Below, in pieces: positions 26,191-35,644 of a stretch of DNA of 64,000 nt. The position numbers and the translations under genes are program-made. Below the pieces are notes generated by a model, which worked only from the letters and a program-made list of their open reading frames with translations, was not told the origin of the DNA and searched no databases. Position 1 is the first letter of the stretch; each line of letters opens with the position of its first letter. Source of the stretch: Bacteroidota bacterium (GTDB lineage: Bacteria; Bacteroidota; Ignavibacteria; Tepidaquicellales; Tepidaquicellaceae); contig JAFDZO010000012.1 of the NCBI GenBank assembly GCA_018266845.1, positions 62,001 through 126,000 of the forward strand, read 5' to 3'.

Positions 26191-28155
26191 TTACTTTATC
26201 AGCTGCATAGATTTTGATTCTGAAAAAAGCAGCTCGCCCGATTTAGTATCCGCTGCTGTGAGAGTATAAAAATATGTACCTGAAGCCAGCCCGAACGCGT
26301 CAAACAATATTTTATACCTGCCGTCTTTTTGGTTAGCAAAAAAATAACTTCTTATTTCCTGCCCGAGAGTATTATAGATTTTTAACTTAATATCCGATGA
26401 ACGCAGTACCTGATAGGTAATTGTGGTGGAGGGATTAAACGGGTTCGGATAATTCTGCGAAAGCTCAAAGCTTACGGGAGTTATAGGTTCATCACCTGTT
26501 ATCTTACAAAGGATTTTTTTATTTGGGTCAATTTTAAACGCAGCCGGTTTTTCTTTTAATAAAAAATTAAATGTCTGCGTCTGTGCATTATTAAACACTG
26601 TGAAAGTTGTATCACTGTCAAACAGAAAAAATTTTATATCAACAGGCATTGTGAAGAAAGCGGGATTTGTGTTTATAGCCTGCTCAATTTTTACCGATAC
26701 GTTATACAATCTGTTTCCTGCATCGCTTGCGCTCATACTTACCGAATACTTTGGATAATTTTCTCCGTAAATCCATTCACTAAAAAAGTAATTTAAGCTT
26801 TGTCCGCTTACCTGCTGAACATTTCTCTGAAAGTCTTCCGTTACGGCGCTTTTATATGCAAGTGTTGTGTCTGAAACATATTTTTTAATAGAGGCAAAAT
26901 AGAGAGAATCTCTTATTACATTTCTAAGCATGTGCAGTACCGTCCCGCCTTTTGAATAGCTTCTCGCCGCATCGAAAATTGCCGATACGCTTTCAACGTT
27001 CTGAACATAAATTGAACCAACGGCATTTTTCGCGTTGTTCATTTCGTGCAGCATAAACCCATCGTAAGCGATTTTTCCTCTCGCATATTCTTCATACAAA
27101 GCCTCTCCATAAGTTGCAAAGCCCTCATTAAGCCAGATGTGATGCCAGTCTTTACAGGTAATTTTATCGCCGAACCATTGATGCGTAAGCTCGTGCGCAA
27201 TTATATCTTCGCTCCAGTATCCCATGGAGGAGCAGGTCTGATGCTCCATTCCGCCGAGCTGCCCGAATTCCGCGTGTCCGTATTTTTCTTTTACAAAAGG
27301 ATAAAGCCCGTATGTGTTTGAATAAAATTTCAGCATATCAATTGTCTTATCTAAAAGCGGTTTTATCCGTGTAAGATTTTCAGGATAGATGAAATGATTG
27401 ACGGGCATAGAGTCAGCAGATGAATATTTAAACCATCCGTCATATTGTGAATAATTTGTAACGGCAATAGAGATTAGATAGTTTGCAATAGGATATGAGT
27501 TATGCCATTTATAAGTTTTCGTTCCTACGCCGGGAACAACTTCTTTAAGCAATCCGTTTGATACTGCGGTAAAATTATCTGCGCAGGTAATCCATACATC
27601 GCTTGAGTCTGCTTTATCTGAAGGAACATTTTTACAGGGAAACCAATCGCTTGAACCGAATGGCTCGCTTAATGTCCAAATTGCATTTGTTCCTGCGTGG
27701 CTGCCGAACTCAAAGCTTCCGAATCCCGAGGGGTCAGGTACTCCATGATAATAAATTACGGTGGAAATTAATTCGTTTAAATTAAATACTCTCGGCAGTG
27801 TGATATTTATTTTATCATTTGAGTGAGAGTAGCCTATACTGCCTGAAAAAGAAGTGATTGAGTCAATTGTAAGCGCAGAACTCAAATCATAAAACAACGA
27901 GCTTATCGGAAACAGGGAAGGAACGGAATTAATTGTAACTTTACCTATGAGAAGGTCGGGCGAGTTTTGAACGGCAAGTTCGAGCTTATAGTAATTTACA
28001 TTTATGGTTGTATCGCTTTTATAATCTGTTAAAGCCCGCACTTCGCTTCTAATGTGAAAATTCTTTTCAATTTCCGCAACGGGTTTGCTGCTTTTAAATT
28101 GCGCATGCAAACCGCCGCATACCAGAACTAAAAATATGAAAAGAAATTTTTTCAT
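26191..28155 (-). CDS. Secreted M1-family aminopeptidase-like protein with T9SS sorting domain
   Basis: 654 residues, signal peptide about 1-18. The zinc site is complete: H321-E322-x-x-H325 (HELTHQWFGD) and E344 in WLNEGFATY. The exopeptidase motif usually written GAMEN reads GGMEH (GQLGGMEHQT), so N-terminal specificity may be altered. The T9SS domain fills the last about 80 residues (NYPNPFNPSTTITYQVL). Probably cleaves peptides at the cell surface. It is convergent with nat; the stops abut. Confidence 0.94.
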   Translation of the reverse strand: MKKFLFIFLVLVCGGLHAQFKSSKPVAEIEKNFHIRSEVRALTDYKSDTTINVNYYKLELAVQNSPDLLIGKVTINSVPSLFPISSLFYDLSSALTIDSITSFSGSIGYSHSNDKINITLPRVFNLNELISTVIYYHGVPDPSGFGSFEFGSHAGTNAIWTLSEPFGSSDWFPCKNVPSDKADSSDVWITCADNFTAVSNGLLKEVVPGVGTKTYKWHNSYPIANYLISIAVTNYSQYDGWFKYSSADSMPVNHFIYPENLTRIKPLLDKTIDMLKFYSNTYGLYPFVKEKYGHAEFGQLGGMEHQTCSSMGYWSEDIIAHELTHQWFGDKITCKDWHHIWLNEGFATYGEALYEEYARGKIAYDGFMLHEMNNAKNAVGSIYVQNVESVSAIFDAARSYSKGGTVLHMLRNVIRDSLYFASIKKYVSDTTLAYKSAVTEDFQRNVQQVSGQSLNYFFSEWIYGENYPKYSVSMSASDAGNRLYNVSVKIEQAINTNPAFFTMPVDIKFFLFDSDTTFTVFNNAQTQTFNFLLKEKPAAFKIDPNKKILCKITGDEPITPVSFELSQNYPNPFNPSTTITYQVLRSSDIKLKIYNTLGQEIRSYFFANQKDGRYKILFDAFGLASGTYFYTLTAADTKSGELLFSESKSMQLIK

Positions 28156-28172
28156 AAGGAATTTAAAATAAA

Positions 28173-28195
28173 ATTCCTAAGCGGAGCTTGGGAAT
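28173..28195. repeat. Short palindrome, possible dispersed repeat
   Basis: ATTCCTAAGC and GCTTGGGAAT form a 10-bp stem with one T.G pair around a GGA loop. Its centre resembles that of the palindrome at 21513-21538. It lies between two minus-strand genes. Confidence 0.55.
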
Positions 28196-28216
28196 CAGGG
28201 GAGTTATAATTGTAAA

Positions 28217-28969
28217 TTAATTTAGCTCCTGCGTTTTGTATTTGTTCCATTGTTTCTTTGCATAGTCAAGAAATCCCTTCGGCGCTTTATCAAAAGAAGC
28301 ATCCGCTTTGTATTCTCCGCCTTCTAAAGTTGTCTTTCCATCCACTTTGTATTTTAGTTCAGTCATTCCTCTCAGAGCATATTTATCCTTGCCTTCGTGC
28401 ATCATCAGCTTTAGGTCGTCAGGGCTTACATCTCCTTTGCAGGACATCCTGTAGAGAAACGTTGATTCCCCTATGCCGTTTTCGTTAACATCGGTAATTG
28501 TAAGCGAGTTTAAATTGTAATTCAAAGATAAGTCAAGCGGGCAGTCTTTCACAAAATCGTTTATCTGCCATAGCAGAGTATTTTCGCCCGGCTTTACTAT
28601 ATAGCTGTAAGCAAATAACTCCTTTGAAATTGCATCGTTTCCGTTTTTATCTTTTACGTTTTGAATTTCAGTTTCGGTAATTATTAAAAGATTTTCTCCG
28701 TTAGCATCTTTCCATTTTGCGCCGCCTACAATTTTTCCTTTGTATTTTATATCGGAAGGCACATCCTTTTTATCGAACTTCATCACTTCCAGCTTGCCAG
28801 AACTTTGATTATTTGCTTCAGGAGCTTTTTCATTTTTGGTTTCAGTCTCTTTCTTCGGCTCTTCTTTTTTAGTTTCAGTTGTAGGCTTTGTATCGTTTTC
28901 TTTTTTGCTGCAAGAATATAATGTAAAAGCAATTAACGCCGTAAAAACAAGAAGTGAAAATTTTTTCAT
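28217..28969 (-). CDS. Lipoprotein, function unknown
   Basis: 250 residues. Signal peptide with a lipobox-like end (TLYSCSKKE), so C20 would be lipidated. A low-complexity Lys/Glu/Thr linker (about 21-60) is followed by a beta-rich globular part containing two further cysteines (in KDCPLDLSL and RMSCKGD), which could pair. A segment like 'NGIGESTFLYRM' appears in bacterial lipoproteins of the M949_RS01915 type, but I am not sure. Transcribed on its own between a minus peptidase gene and a divergent lipoprotein gene. Confidence 0.85.
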   Translation of the reverse strand: MKKFSLLVFTALIAFTLYSCSKKENDTKPTTETKKEEPKKETETKNEKAPEANNQSSGKLEVMKFDKKDVPSDIKYKGKIVGGAKWKDANGENLLIITETEIQNVKDKNGNDAISKELFAYSYIVKPGENTLLWQINDFVKDCPLDLSLNYNLNSLTITDVNENGIGESTFLYRMSCKGDVSPDDLKLMMHEGKDKYALRGMTELKYKVDGKTTLEGGEYKADASFDKAPKGFLDYAKKQWNKYKTQELN

Positions 28970-29057
28970 TAAAGCGGGATTTTTAGTTATTAAATTTTTC
29001 TAATTTAATTCAATTTCAGACAACAAGAAATTCAACTTTTATGCGTCTAAGATTAAT

Positions 29058-29465
29058 ATGAAAAAATTTCTGCCGTTAATATTGTTAATTCTCATAATGG
29101 TTTATTCCTGCGGAAAGAAAACGCAGAATGCTTCCATTCCCGATTTATCGCAGGCAAATAACATGAGCATTATGTTCAAAATGGATTTTGATTCAACAGG
29201 CAAGATGAAAATAAAGAACGTTCCTATCACCGAGCCGAAAAAAATGAGCGAGCTTAAGACGCTGCTGAACTCCGAACCGTTTCCATACCTTTACTGCGCA
29301 TCGTCAGGCGCGATGAATTTTTATAAAGACAGCACGCTGCTATACAGCTTTGCATTCAACACAGAAAAAGATTTAAGACACATTGCATATACATATAATA
29401 ATAAGCTAACCGCTGTAACTTTAAGCGAAGAGAATGCAAAGTTTTTAGACAGCTTTAAACAATAA
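29058..29465 (+). CDS. Small lipoprotein, function unknown
   Basis: 135 residues. N-terminal hydrophobic stretch ends in MVYSCGKK, giving lipidated C18. The mature part contains two other cysteine-bearing pieces only at YLYCASSGAM. It lies divergent from another lipoprotein gene across an 88-base AT-rich gap. The pattern 'KMSELKTLLNSEPFPYLYC' resembles the lipoprotein at 53936-54376 in having a helix followed by a Cys-containing strand, but no family was recognised. Confidence 0.8.
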   Translation: MKKFLPLILLILIMVYSCGKKTQNASIPDLSQANNMSIMFKMDFDSTGKMKIKNVPITEPKKMSELKTLLNSEPFPYLYCASSGAMNFYKDSTLLYSFAFNTEKDLRHIAYTYNNKLTAVTLSEENAKFLDSFKQ

Positions 29466-29536
29466 AAAATTCAGCCGCAAGTTTTGAAAATTAATTGCAT
29501 CTAAGTTTATAATTAAAAATAACAAACCCCACGCTT

Positions 29537-30778
29537 ATGAAAAAAATAATTTTATTGCTGATGGTTTTAGTAACAACAGCATCTCAAGCGCAGCCTGTGC
29601 TTTCAACATGGAAGCAAAATACAAACGGCGCCGTCGGCTACAATAATATTCCTGCTGATGTGCAGCAGGTATTTTACTCGGCAAATTTTGTATATGTAAA
29701 ATGCACGGGAATTCCATCATATAATATAGGTCCGTGGGCTATGAACCCTAATGTTCCGACAAACCAAAGCTGGGTGTTTAAAATCACACGCTCGCCCGTG
29801 CAGAATACCGGTACGCTTACAACTGTCGGCGGCGGGCAGATTGGTGTTTTCAAAAATGGAGTTGTAGCTTTCAATGCAGGCGATGCTATGTCTTACAACA
29901 ACCTTGGAATATGGCACAGAAACGCTTACTACTTTGAAGGCACCGGATTCGATACATCGGGCGGGCATCCCGCTCCCGGAGGCGCATATCATTACCATAT
30001 TAATATGACAAGATTGTATTCAGGCAATGCAAGCCAGCACTCGCCGCTGGTAGGATATATGTTTGACGGCTTCCCGATTTACGGCTCTTATGCTTACTCG
30101 AATACAAACGGCACCGGCGGAATCCGCCGAATGAAAAGCGGCTACAGAAAAAGAAATATTACAGCAAGAACAACCTTGCCAGACGGAACTGTGTTGCAGG
30201 CAAGCCAGTACGGTCCTGCGATAAACTCAACATATCCGTTGGGATGTTTTTATGAAGATTGGGAAACTTATTCCGGCGGAGACCTTGATGCGCATAACGG
30301 AAGAATAGCCGTTACGCCTGAATATCCTTCGGGAATTTATGCTTATTACTTAACAATTGACTCTTTAGGAAATCCTGAATACCCTTATCTTATAGGACCT
30401 ACATATTACGGAGTGGTTACCGCGGGAAATGCCGGTCCGGGCGGCGGACACGTTACAATCAGCGAAACCGTTACGCAATATTTTCCCACTTCAGTAACAG
30501 GAAACGAGACACCGGTGAATTTTACTTTGTATCAGAACTATCCGAATCCGTTTAATCCCGAGACAACAATTAAATTCGATTTATCAAAAGCTGAAAATGT
30601 ATCGCTGAAGGTTTTTGATTTGCAGGGAAAAGAAGTTGCGGCGCTTGTAAATGAAAAGATGAATACAGGCTCTTACAGCGTTAAGTTTAACGGGACGAAT
30701 TTATCATCGGGAGTTTATTATTATACATTGAAGACTTCTGAAAGCTCGGTTACAAATAAAATGCTTTTAGTGAAGTAA
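29537..30778 (+). CDS. Secreted YHYH-domain protein with T9SS sorting domain
   Basis: 413 residues, signal peptide about 1-19. The YHYH motif is in PGGAYHYHINM near residue 150, preceded by GIWHRNAYYFEG and followed by GYMFDGFPIYG, all characteristic of the YHYH family (function unknown, His-rich surface possibly metal-binding). The end is a T9SS domain (NYPNPFNPETTIKFDLS, then KVFDLQGKEVAAL). It is followed by two strong terminators. Confidence 0.92.
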   Translation: MKKIILLLMVLVTTASQAQPVLSTWKQNTNGAVGYNNIPADVQQVFYSANFVYVKCTGIPSYNIGPWAMNPNVPTNQSWVFKITRSPVQNTGTLTTVGGGQIGVFKNGVVAFNAGDAMSYNNLGIWHRNAYYFEGTGFDTSGGHPAPGGAYHYHINMTRLYSGNASQHSPLVGYMFDGFPIYGSYAYSNTNGTGGIRRMKSGYRKRNITARTTLPDGTVLQASQYGPAINSTYPLGCFYEDWETYSGGDLDAHNGRIAVTPEYPSGIYAYYLTIDSLGNPEYPYLIGPTYYGVVTAGNAGPGGGHVTISETVTQYFPTSVTGNETPVNFTLYQNYPNPFNPETTIKFDLSKAENVSLKVFDLQGKEVAALVNEKMNTGSYSVKFNGTNLSSGVYYYTLKTSESSVTNKMLLVK

Positions 30779-30808
30779 AATAGATTTGACATTTTTACCC
30801 AAAGAAAG

Positions 30809-30848
30809 AAAATCCCGTTTGCTTTTTTGTGCGGCGGGATTTTTAAAA
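30809..30848 (+). terminator. Rho-independent terminator 1 after YHYH gene
   Basis: AAAATCCCG (30809-30817) pairs with CGGGATTTT (30835-30843), a 9-bp stem with a 17-base loop, and a T-rich end. Confidence 0.75.
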
Positions 30849-30873
30849 CAAAAATTTTTTTACATCCCCCTAT

Positions 30874-30920
30874 AAAATCCCCGCTGAAGAAGTTGAATAG
30901 CGGGGGTTTTCTTTTTTTTC
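30874..30920 (+). terminator. Rho-independent terminator 2 after YHYH gene
   Basis: AAAATCCCCGCT (30874-30885) pairs with AGCGGGGGTTTT (30899-30910), followed by a long T tract. The remaining gap up to 31089 is AT-rich and carries the promoter for the next gene. Confidence 0.8.
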
Positions 30921-31016
30921 TGCAATATTAAAATCTTCTCAAATAATTTATCCGAAATTATTGTATTTATAATTCCGGCAGAGCTTTTACTAAATTAATC
31001 TCTGTATTTTTACTAC

Positions 31017-31048
31017 TTTATTTTCTTTCTTTTAAGGAAATATTTTTG
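31017..31048 (+). promoter_or_regulatory. Bacteroidota-type promoter before the small GIY-YIG-like gene
   Basis: TATTTTTG at 31041-31048 matches the -7 TAnnTTTG element exactly. A TTTA at 31017-31020 is a one-mismatch -33 element at 20-base spacing. Predicted start of transcription near 31055. Confidence 0.45.
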
Positions 31049-31088
31049 CAAATTGTTTTAGCAAGAGAGAGTAAACTAAAAATAAAAT

Positions 31089-31388
31089 ATGGAACCCATT
31101 ATCTTGAACAAACAGTTTCAGGGTCCCTTTTTAGATTACACTCAATTGAAAGATACCCCTGGCGTGTACCTTGTTGTATGTGAATCTAACGGGATGACTC
31201 CGGTGAGAGTGCTTCACGCAGCCGCATCGGATAACGTAAGAGAGAACGTTAACACCGTTAAAAAAAGAAACTTCCTCAGCAAAAGCAAGGTTGAGGAAAT
31301 GAATTACCTTGTCAGGTACGAAGATAACCCTAACGAGCGGTTGCAGCTCGTAAAAGATATAAAAAAATATATTCACCCTGCCATCTAA
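31089..31388 (+). CDS. Small protein with degenerate GIY-YIG-like fold, function unknown
   Basis: 99 residues, cytoplasmic. 'TPGVYLVVCES' followed after a turn by 'PVRVLHAAASDNVRENV' has the order of the GIY-YIG nuclease core (GVY strand, YIG strand, then a helix with the catalytic Arg position NVREN). The YIG is replaced by HAA and I see no clear catalytic Glu late in the protein, so it would be inactive. This is inference. It stands alone between a promoter-like sequence and a very strong terminator, so it may be well expressed. Confidence 0.85.
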   Translation: MEPIILNKQFQGPFLDYTQLKDTPGVYLVVCESNGMTPVRVLHAAASDNVRENVNTVKKRNFLSKSKVEEMNYLVRYEDNPNERLQLVKDIKKYIHPAI

Positions 31389-31395
31389 AACCTTT

Positions 31396-31444
31396 TAAGC
31401 CCTTCTATGTTCTTGAGGCAGAACATGGAAGGGCTTACTTTTTT
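31396..31444 (+). terminator. Strong Rho-independent terminator
   Basis: An 18-base arm (31396-31413) pairs with 31420-31437 with a single mismatch around TGAGGC; T-rich tail follows. Eight bases after the stop of the small gene. Confidence 0.9.
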
Positions 31445-31511
31445 ACAAATCTTATTTAGTATTTTCCTTTTGTGTATTTTGTGTCGTTAGAGCTTTAGTG
31501 TTGAAAAATCC

Positions 31512-32777
31512 CTAATACACTTCTGTATCCTTCACATCAATCGGCGATTGTATCACTCTTGCTCCAGCGCCGAACGTAAGATAGCTCCACATCCATGTAA
31601 GCAAAATCGAAATTTTATTTTTAAATCCAACAAGATAAAATATGTGAAGCCCCAACCACGAGAGCCAACCGAACAATCCTTTGTACTTCACTTTGCCAAG
31701 CTCTGCAACGGCATCTTTTCTGCCAATCGTTGCCATCGAGCCTTTATCAATATAGCGGAACGGAGTCCTTTCTTTTTTCTTTATATCATTCACTATCGTC
31801 CGCGCTGCATATCTTCCCTGCTGCATCGCAACGGGTGAAACCCCCGGCAGCAGCTTTCCTTCATCATCAGTAAAGGCAGCCATATCCCCTATGATAAATA
31901 TCTCCGGGTTACTATCCACCGAGCAGAATTTATTCACAATCACTCTTCCCGCTCTGTCAGTTTGAAAACCAAGCTCGCGTGAGAACGGCACCGGCTCAAC
32001 GCCTGCTGCCCATATAATTGTATTTGCTTCAAACATTCTGCTCTCTGTAAATACTCTTCCCTCTTCGATATTTTTAACCTTAGTATTGAGATATACTTTT
32101 ACTCCGCGCTTTTCAAGACTTTGCTTTGAGTAATCCGATAAGCCGGCATCGAAAGTTGGCAGCAGGCGCGCGCCGCCTTCTATTAAAATTACCTCTGCCT
32201 TCGACGTATCAATTTTTCTGAAATCTTTTCTGATGATGTTATGCGAAAGCTCTGCTATCGAGCCGGCAAGCTCTACGCCCGTCGGTCCGCCGCCGATGAT
32301 AATATACTTCAGAAGCTTCCCGGCATTTTCTGGATAGTTTTCCGCATCTTCAAAAGAGAAAAGAATTTTTTTTCTCAGCTTCAGAGCATCGGTGAGGCTT
32401 TTTAATCCAATTGTATATTTTTCCCATTCCTTGTTTCCGAAGTAGCTTGTCTTCGCTCCCATTGCAAGAATGAGATAGTCGTACTTCAGCGCGCGGTCAT
32501 TGAAAAAAATAATTCTCTTTTCCTTATCAATAGCCGTTACATTAGACATTATCACAGTAACGTTTTTACAATTTTCTGTGAGCGAACGTGAAGGAATGGC
32601 AATATCTGCGGGTGATAGAACAGCCGTTGCTACCTGATAGAGCAGCGGTTGAAAAAGGTGGTGATTGGCGCGGTCGATTAGTGTTATATTCAGGTCTTTC
32701 CGCTTCGCAAGTTTTTTTACTGCCTGCAAGCCTCCGAATCCGGCTCCTACAATTACAACTTCTTTTGTTTCTTTCAT
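31512..32777 (-). CDS. ndh: Type II NADH dehydrogenase (NDH-2)
   Basis: 421 residues. A single-subunit membrane-associated flavoprotein that passes electrons from NADH to quinone without pumping protons. FAD-binding VVIVGAGFGGLQAVKKL is at about 8-24; the NADH-binding Rossmann motif IIIGGGPTGVELAG is near 160; AAGVEPVPFS near 255 and IGDMAAF near 300 are the remaining family landmarks. The C-terminal hydrophobic stretch (about 365-400) anchors it to the membrane. It probably feeds the quinone pool used by the respiratory chain. Confidence 0.95.
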   Translation of the reverse strand: MKETKEVVIVGAGFGGLQAVKKLAKRKDLNITLIDRANHHLFQPLLYQVATAVLSPADIAIPSRSLTENCKNVTVIMSNVTAIDKEKRIIFFNDRALKYDYLILAMGAKTSYFGNKEWEKYTIGLKSLTDALKLRKKILFSFEDAENYPENAGKLLKYIIIGGGPTGVELAGSIAELSHNIIRKDFRKIDTSKAEVILIEGGARLLPTFDAGLSDYSKQSLEKRGVKVYLNTKVKNIEEGRVFTESRMFEANTIIWAAGVEPVPFSRELGFQTDRAGRVIVNKFCSVDSNPEIFIIGDMAAFTDDEGKLLPGVSPVAMQQGRYAARTIVNDIKKKERTPFRYIDKGSMATIGRKDAVAELGKVKYKGLFGWLSWLGLHIFYLVGFKNKISILLTWMWSYLTFGAGARVIQSPIDVKDTEVY

Positions 32778-33156
32778 AAATGTATCATGTAAATATACGA
32801 GAACCGGATAAAAATAGTTAAGATAACCATAAAAAAAGAGGTGTGAAAAATTTTTGGATAGAAAAAGTCAAAAAATATATTTCAACTTGCTTAAGCTTAT
32901 ATTATTTAAACTTAACATTTGGTAGTTAATCATAAACCATGGGTGGCAAATGGAAAATTAAATATCTTGCTATACCTATTAATTTTACAGTTATAATTTC
33001 CCATTTCAAATGCAATTTTTTTGTTGGTCTTCCCAAAATATGCAATTTAAAACTTTCTAATCTCTTTAAAAAATCTATTATGATTCATGCTCCTTAATAA
33101 AGAATAGGAGCTTTCTTTATAAATATTTCCATAATACCCTAATCAAATTTAATATT
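32778..33156. other. AT-rich intergenic region with one terminator-like hairpin
   Basis: 379 bases between divergent genes. The only structure seen is GCTCCT (33089-33094) and AGGAGC (33106-33111) around an 11-base loop, followed by TTTCTTTAT, about 40 bases before the metalloprotease ATG. It could attenuate that gene. No clear TAnnTTTG promoter was found. Confidence 0.45.
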
Positions 33157-35073
33157 ATGAAAACAAAATTGTTAATTTTCTTATTTATCACCTTTTTAGG
33201 GGGACAGGTAAAAAGTCAGGAAAACCCCATGCAATACAGATGTGGTATGCAAGGTGATCCAAACTTAAATCCGTCTCCTTCATCTTTTCGTGGAGGTATG
33301 TGGAAACCTGCCAGAACAGATATAGGTGGTTATAATCCCAACGGTCCTGTTATGAACGTCTTATTAGTTTTTGTTCAATTTCAAAATGAAGCGGCAGGTG
33401 GTAGTGCTGAAGGGTGGATTGCGGGAAACCCGCCAAGCTACATTAATGATATGATAGCTGAGACTTATGATTCCAGGCCGGATTACTGGAATGCATACGC
33501 GGGAAAATCTTTTAGTAGATACTGGTGCGAAGTTTCTAGGGGGTCCTTACACCTTATAGGTAGAGCTATATATGTTCCTTTAGCTCATACAGAGCTTTGG
33601 TACTCCCAGCAATTTTCAGGAAATAATTCTGTATCATATAGAAATGCCATGATAAATAAAGAGATTTATGATTATATAAAACCGATTATTAATATTAATT
33701 GGCCTGATTTCGATCAGTGGACATATTTAAGCGACGGTAATTTTTTACATCAACCGGATGGTAAACTTGATATGCTAATTAAAATTCATAGAACTATAGG
33801 AATAACTGATGGCGATGCCGTGATTGAAACCGCTAATTATGAAGGTTGGGGTGGGTTAGGACCTGTTTTGACTTCATCAGTAGTAGATAACTATGAATTG
33901 TATAGAAATGGTAATGTACAAATTACAGTCAATAAATTTTGGGATCAGACAGGCTCAGGTATTACTTTGAATGGAAGACGTACTCCTGCTAGCAAAGATT
34001 TTGTTTTAGATGTTGCCGCACATGAATACTGTCATTATTTAATGGGAAGTGTCGGGCATATTGAATACGCAAAGATGGGGGGAACCGGTTGGGAGTTTGG
34101 TTTTTCGCCACGCGAAATGATAAAGCTGGATTATATAAGACCTAAATTTGCCGATTATAACTACCCGACAAATTATTTAAGTGATTACTCATCAAGATAT
34201 GGTTCTGCAGGAACTCAGGGAGAAATTTTAAGTGTTCATATAAATCAGTTAAATGAGAATGACGATGAGTATTTCCTGATTGCAAACAGAAGAAAACTCT
34301 CTTTCACTGATTTTAGAATGTATGGAGATACATTACCACACGAAAGAAAGGCTTTAAAACAAGTAAATCCCGAATATGGTAAAGGTGTATATATTTATCA
34401 TAACTATAATGGTCTAATATATCCACCAACTGACGTGAATAACTATGTTGACTTAGAATGTGCTGATGGTTTATGGGAGTGGGGTTATGGCGGGAAAAAC
34501 TTTTTTCCTTTTGGTCATTTGATACCTGCAGGTAAACATGTTAGACCTCTTTATATTCAGGATAATCCGTTTAATCATCTTCAAATATACGGTGATCAGA
34601 TGAGCGGCAAAATAGATTATTTAGGACCAGGTAATTATTACCCTAATTTGTACTCGCCGGGTAAAACAAACACCGCTACATTTCCCGGACTGGATAGAAT
34701 TTATACAAACGAAAAAGATTTTTGGCTTTCGTTTGCATCTTTTGGTGACAGATGGGATGCCTGGAATATTGGATATAATCAGGTTTTTTCTCCTTATTCA
34801 AGTCCAAACACTAATGACTGGGATGACAAACCTACAGGTATTTTTATTTATTATGAAAGTCTTAACACCAATCAAGAAGCTGTGATTAAAGTTTACAGAG
34901 ATGGTGAAGGAGGATATGACGAAACAACAATTCTACAAGCAACTCCACCTTCAAAGCCTATGGGAATTACATCGGATTATTTCCTTGAAACCGAAAATAT
35001 AGCAAGACCTATGATAACGTGGGTTCAAAATAAAGAGCCCGATATGGAAAGAGAAGATGGAACACAGCTTTAA
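33157..35073 (+). CDS. Secreted M6-like metalloprotease, N-terminal part cut off by an in-frame TAA
   Basis: 638 residues. Signal peptide (about 1-20), then 'VMNVLLVFVQFQNEAAGG' and 'SFSRYWCEVSRGSLHLIG', typical openings of M6/immune-inhibitor-A-like proteases. The zinc site is in VAAHEYCHYLMGSVGH near residue 288, HExxH with an extra residue before Gly. The frame reaches TAA at 35071-35073 in the middle of a fibronectin-like segment; the same frame continues directly with KIYRAVQGD and on to a T9SS sorting domain. The original protein was probably about 827 residues. As it stands the product lacks its sorting domain. Confidence 0.88.
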   Translation: MKTKLLIFLFITFLGGQVKSQENPMQYRCGMQGDPNLNPSPSSFRGGMWKPARTDIGGYNPNGPVMNVLLVFVQFQNEAAGGSAEGWIAGNPPSYINDMIAETYDSRPDYWNAYAGKSFSRYWCEVSRGSLHLIGRAIYVPLAHTELWYSQQFSGNNSVSYRNAMINKEIYDYIKPIININWPDFDQWTYLSDGNFLHQPDGKLDMLIKIHRTIGITDGDAVIETANYEGWGGLGPVLTSSVVDNYELYRNGNVQITVNKFWDQTGSGITLNGRRTPASKDFVLDVAAHEYCHYLMGSVGHIEYAKMGGTGWEFGFSPREMIKLDYIRPKFADYNYPTNYLSDYSSRYGSAGTQGEILSVHINQLNENDDEYFLIANRRKLSFTDFRMYGDTLPHERKALKQVNPEYGKGVYIYHNYNGLIYPPTDVNNYVDLECADGLWEWGYGGKNFFPFGHLIPAGKHVRPLYIQDNPFNHLQIYGDQMSGKIDYLGPGNYYPNLYSPGKTNTATFPGLDRIYTNEKDFWLSFASFGDRWDAWNIGYNQVFSPYSSPNTNDWDDKPTGIFIYYESLNTNQEAVIKVYRDGEGGYDETTILQATPPSKPMGITSDYFLETENIARPMITWVQNKEPDMEREDGTQL

Positions 35074-35643
35074 AAAATATATAGAGCTGTACAAGGAGAT
35101 ATGAATAATGTTCCGACAAATTATCAATATATTGATGAAGTTTATTTTCCTCGAAATGAAACACCATATTATATAGATTACAGTGTAATCGGTGAACCAA
35201 GCTATTGGCCCGGTCTGGGTAATGTATCAAGATATCCTATCAGATATTATGTAAAAGCTGTAGATAGGTATGGTACATATTCTGTTCCTTCTGATTTTGG
35301 AGATGCCGTTGGTCTGGTTCCTGATGAAGGTGGCAAAGAAAAAGATGGTTTAGGAAGACCGGGTAGCGTAGAGGTTAATTTAGAATATAAATTAAATCAG
35401 AATTATCCGAACCCTTTTAATCCTGTAACAAACATCGTTTATGAAATAAAAAATGAGGGATTGGTAATTTTAAAAATTTATGATATAGCCGGCAGGGAAA
35501 TCACTACACTTGTGGATCAGATAAAGCAGCCCGGTAGCTATTTAGTTAAATTTGATGGTTCTTTTCTTTCAAGCGGAATATACTTTTATTCATTAAGAAC
35601 TTCTTCGGGAATAATAACTAAGAAAATGTTACTTGCAAAATAA
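35074..35643 (+). pseudogene. C-terminal remainder of the split metalloprotease with T9SS domain
   Basis: Same reading frame as the metalloprotease gene, separated from it only by the TAA at 35071-35073. The first ATG is at 35101, giving 180 residues without any signal peptide. The sequence completes a fibronectin-like domain (IDEVYFPRNETPYYIDY) and ends in the T9SS domain (NYPNPFNPVTNIVYEI, LSSGIYFYSLRTS). Without a signal peptide it cannot be exported alone, which supports a broken gene or a readthrough/sequence-error case rather than two genes. Confidence 0.8.
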
Positions 35644-35644
35644 A

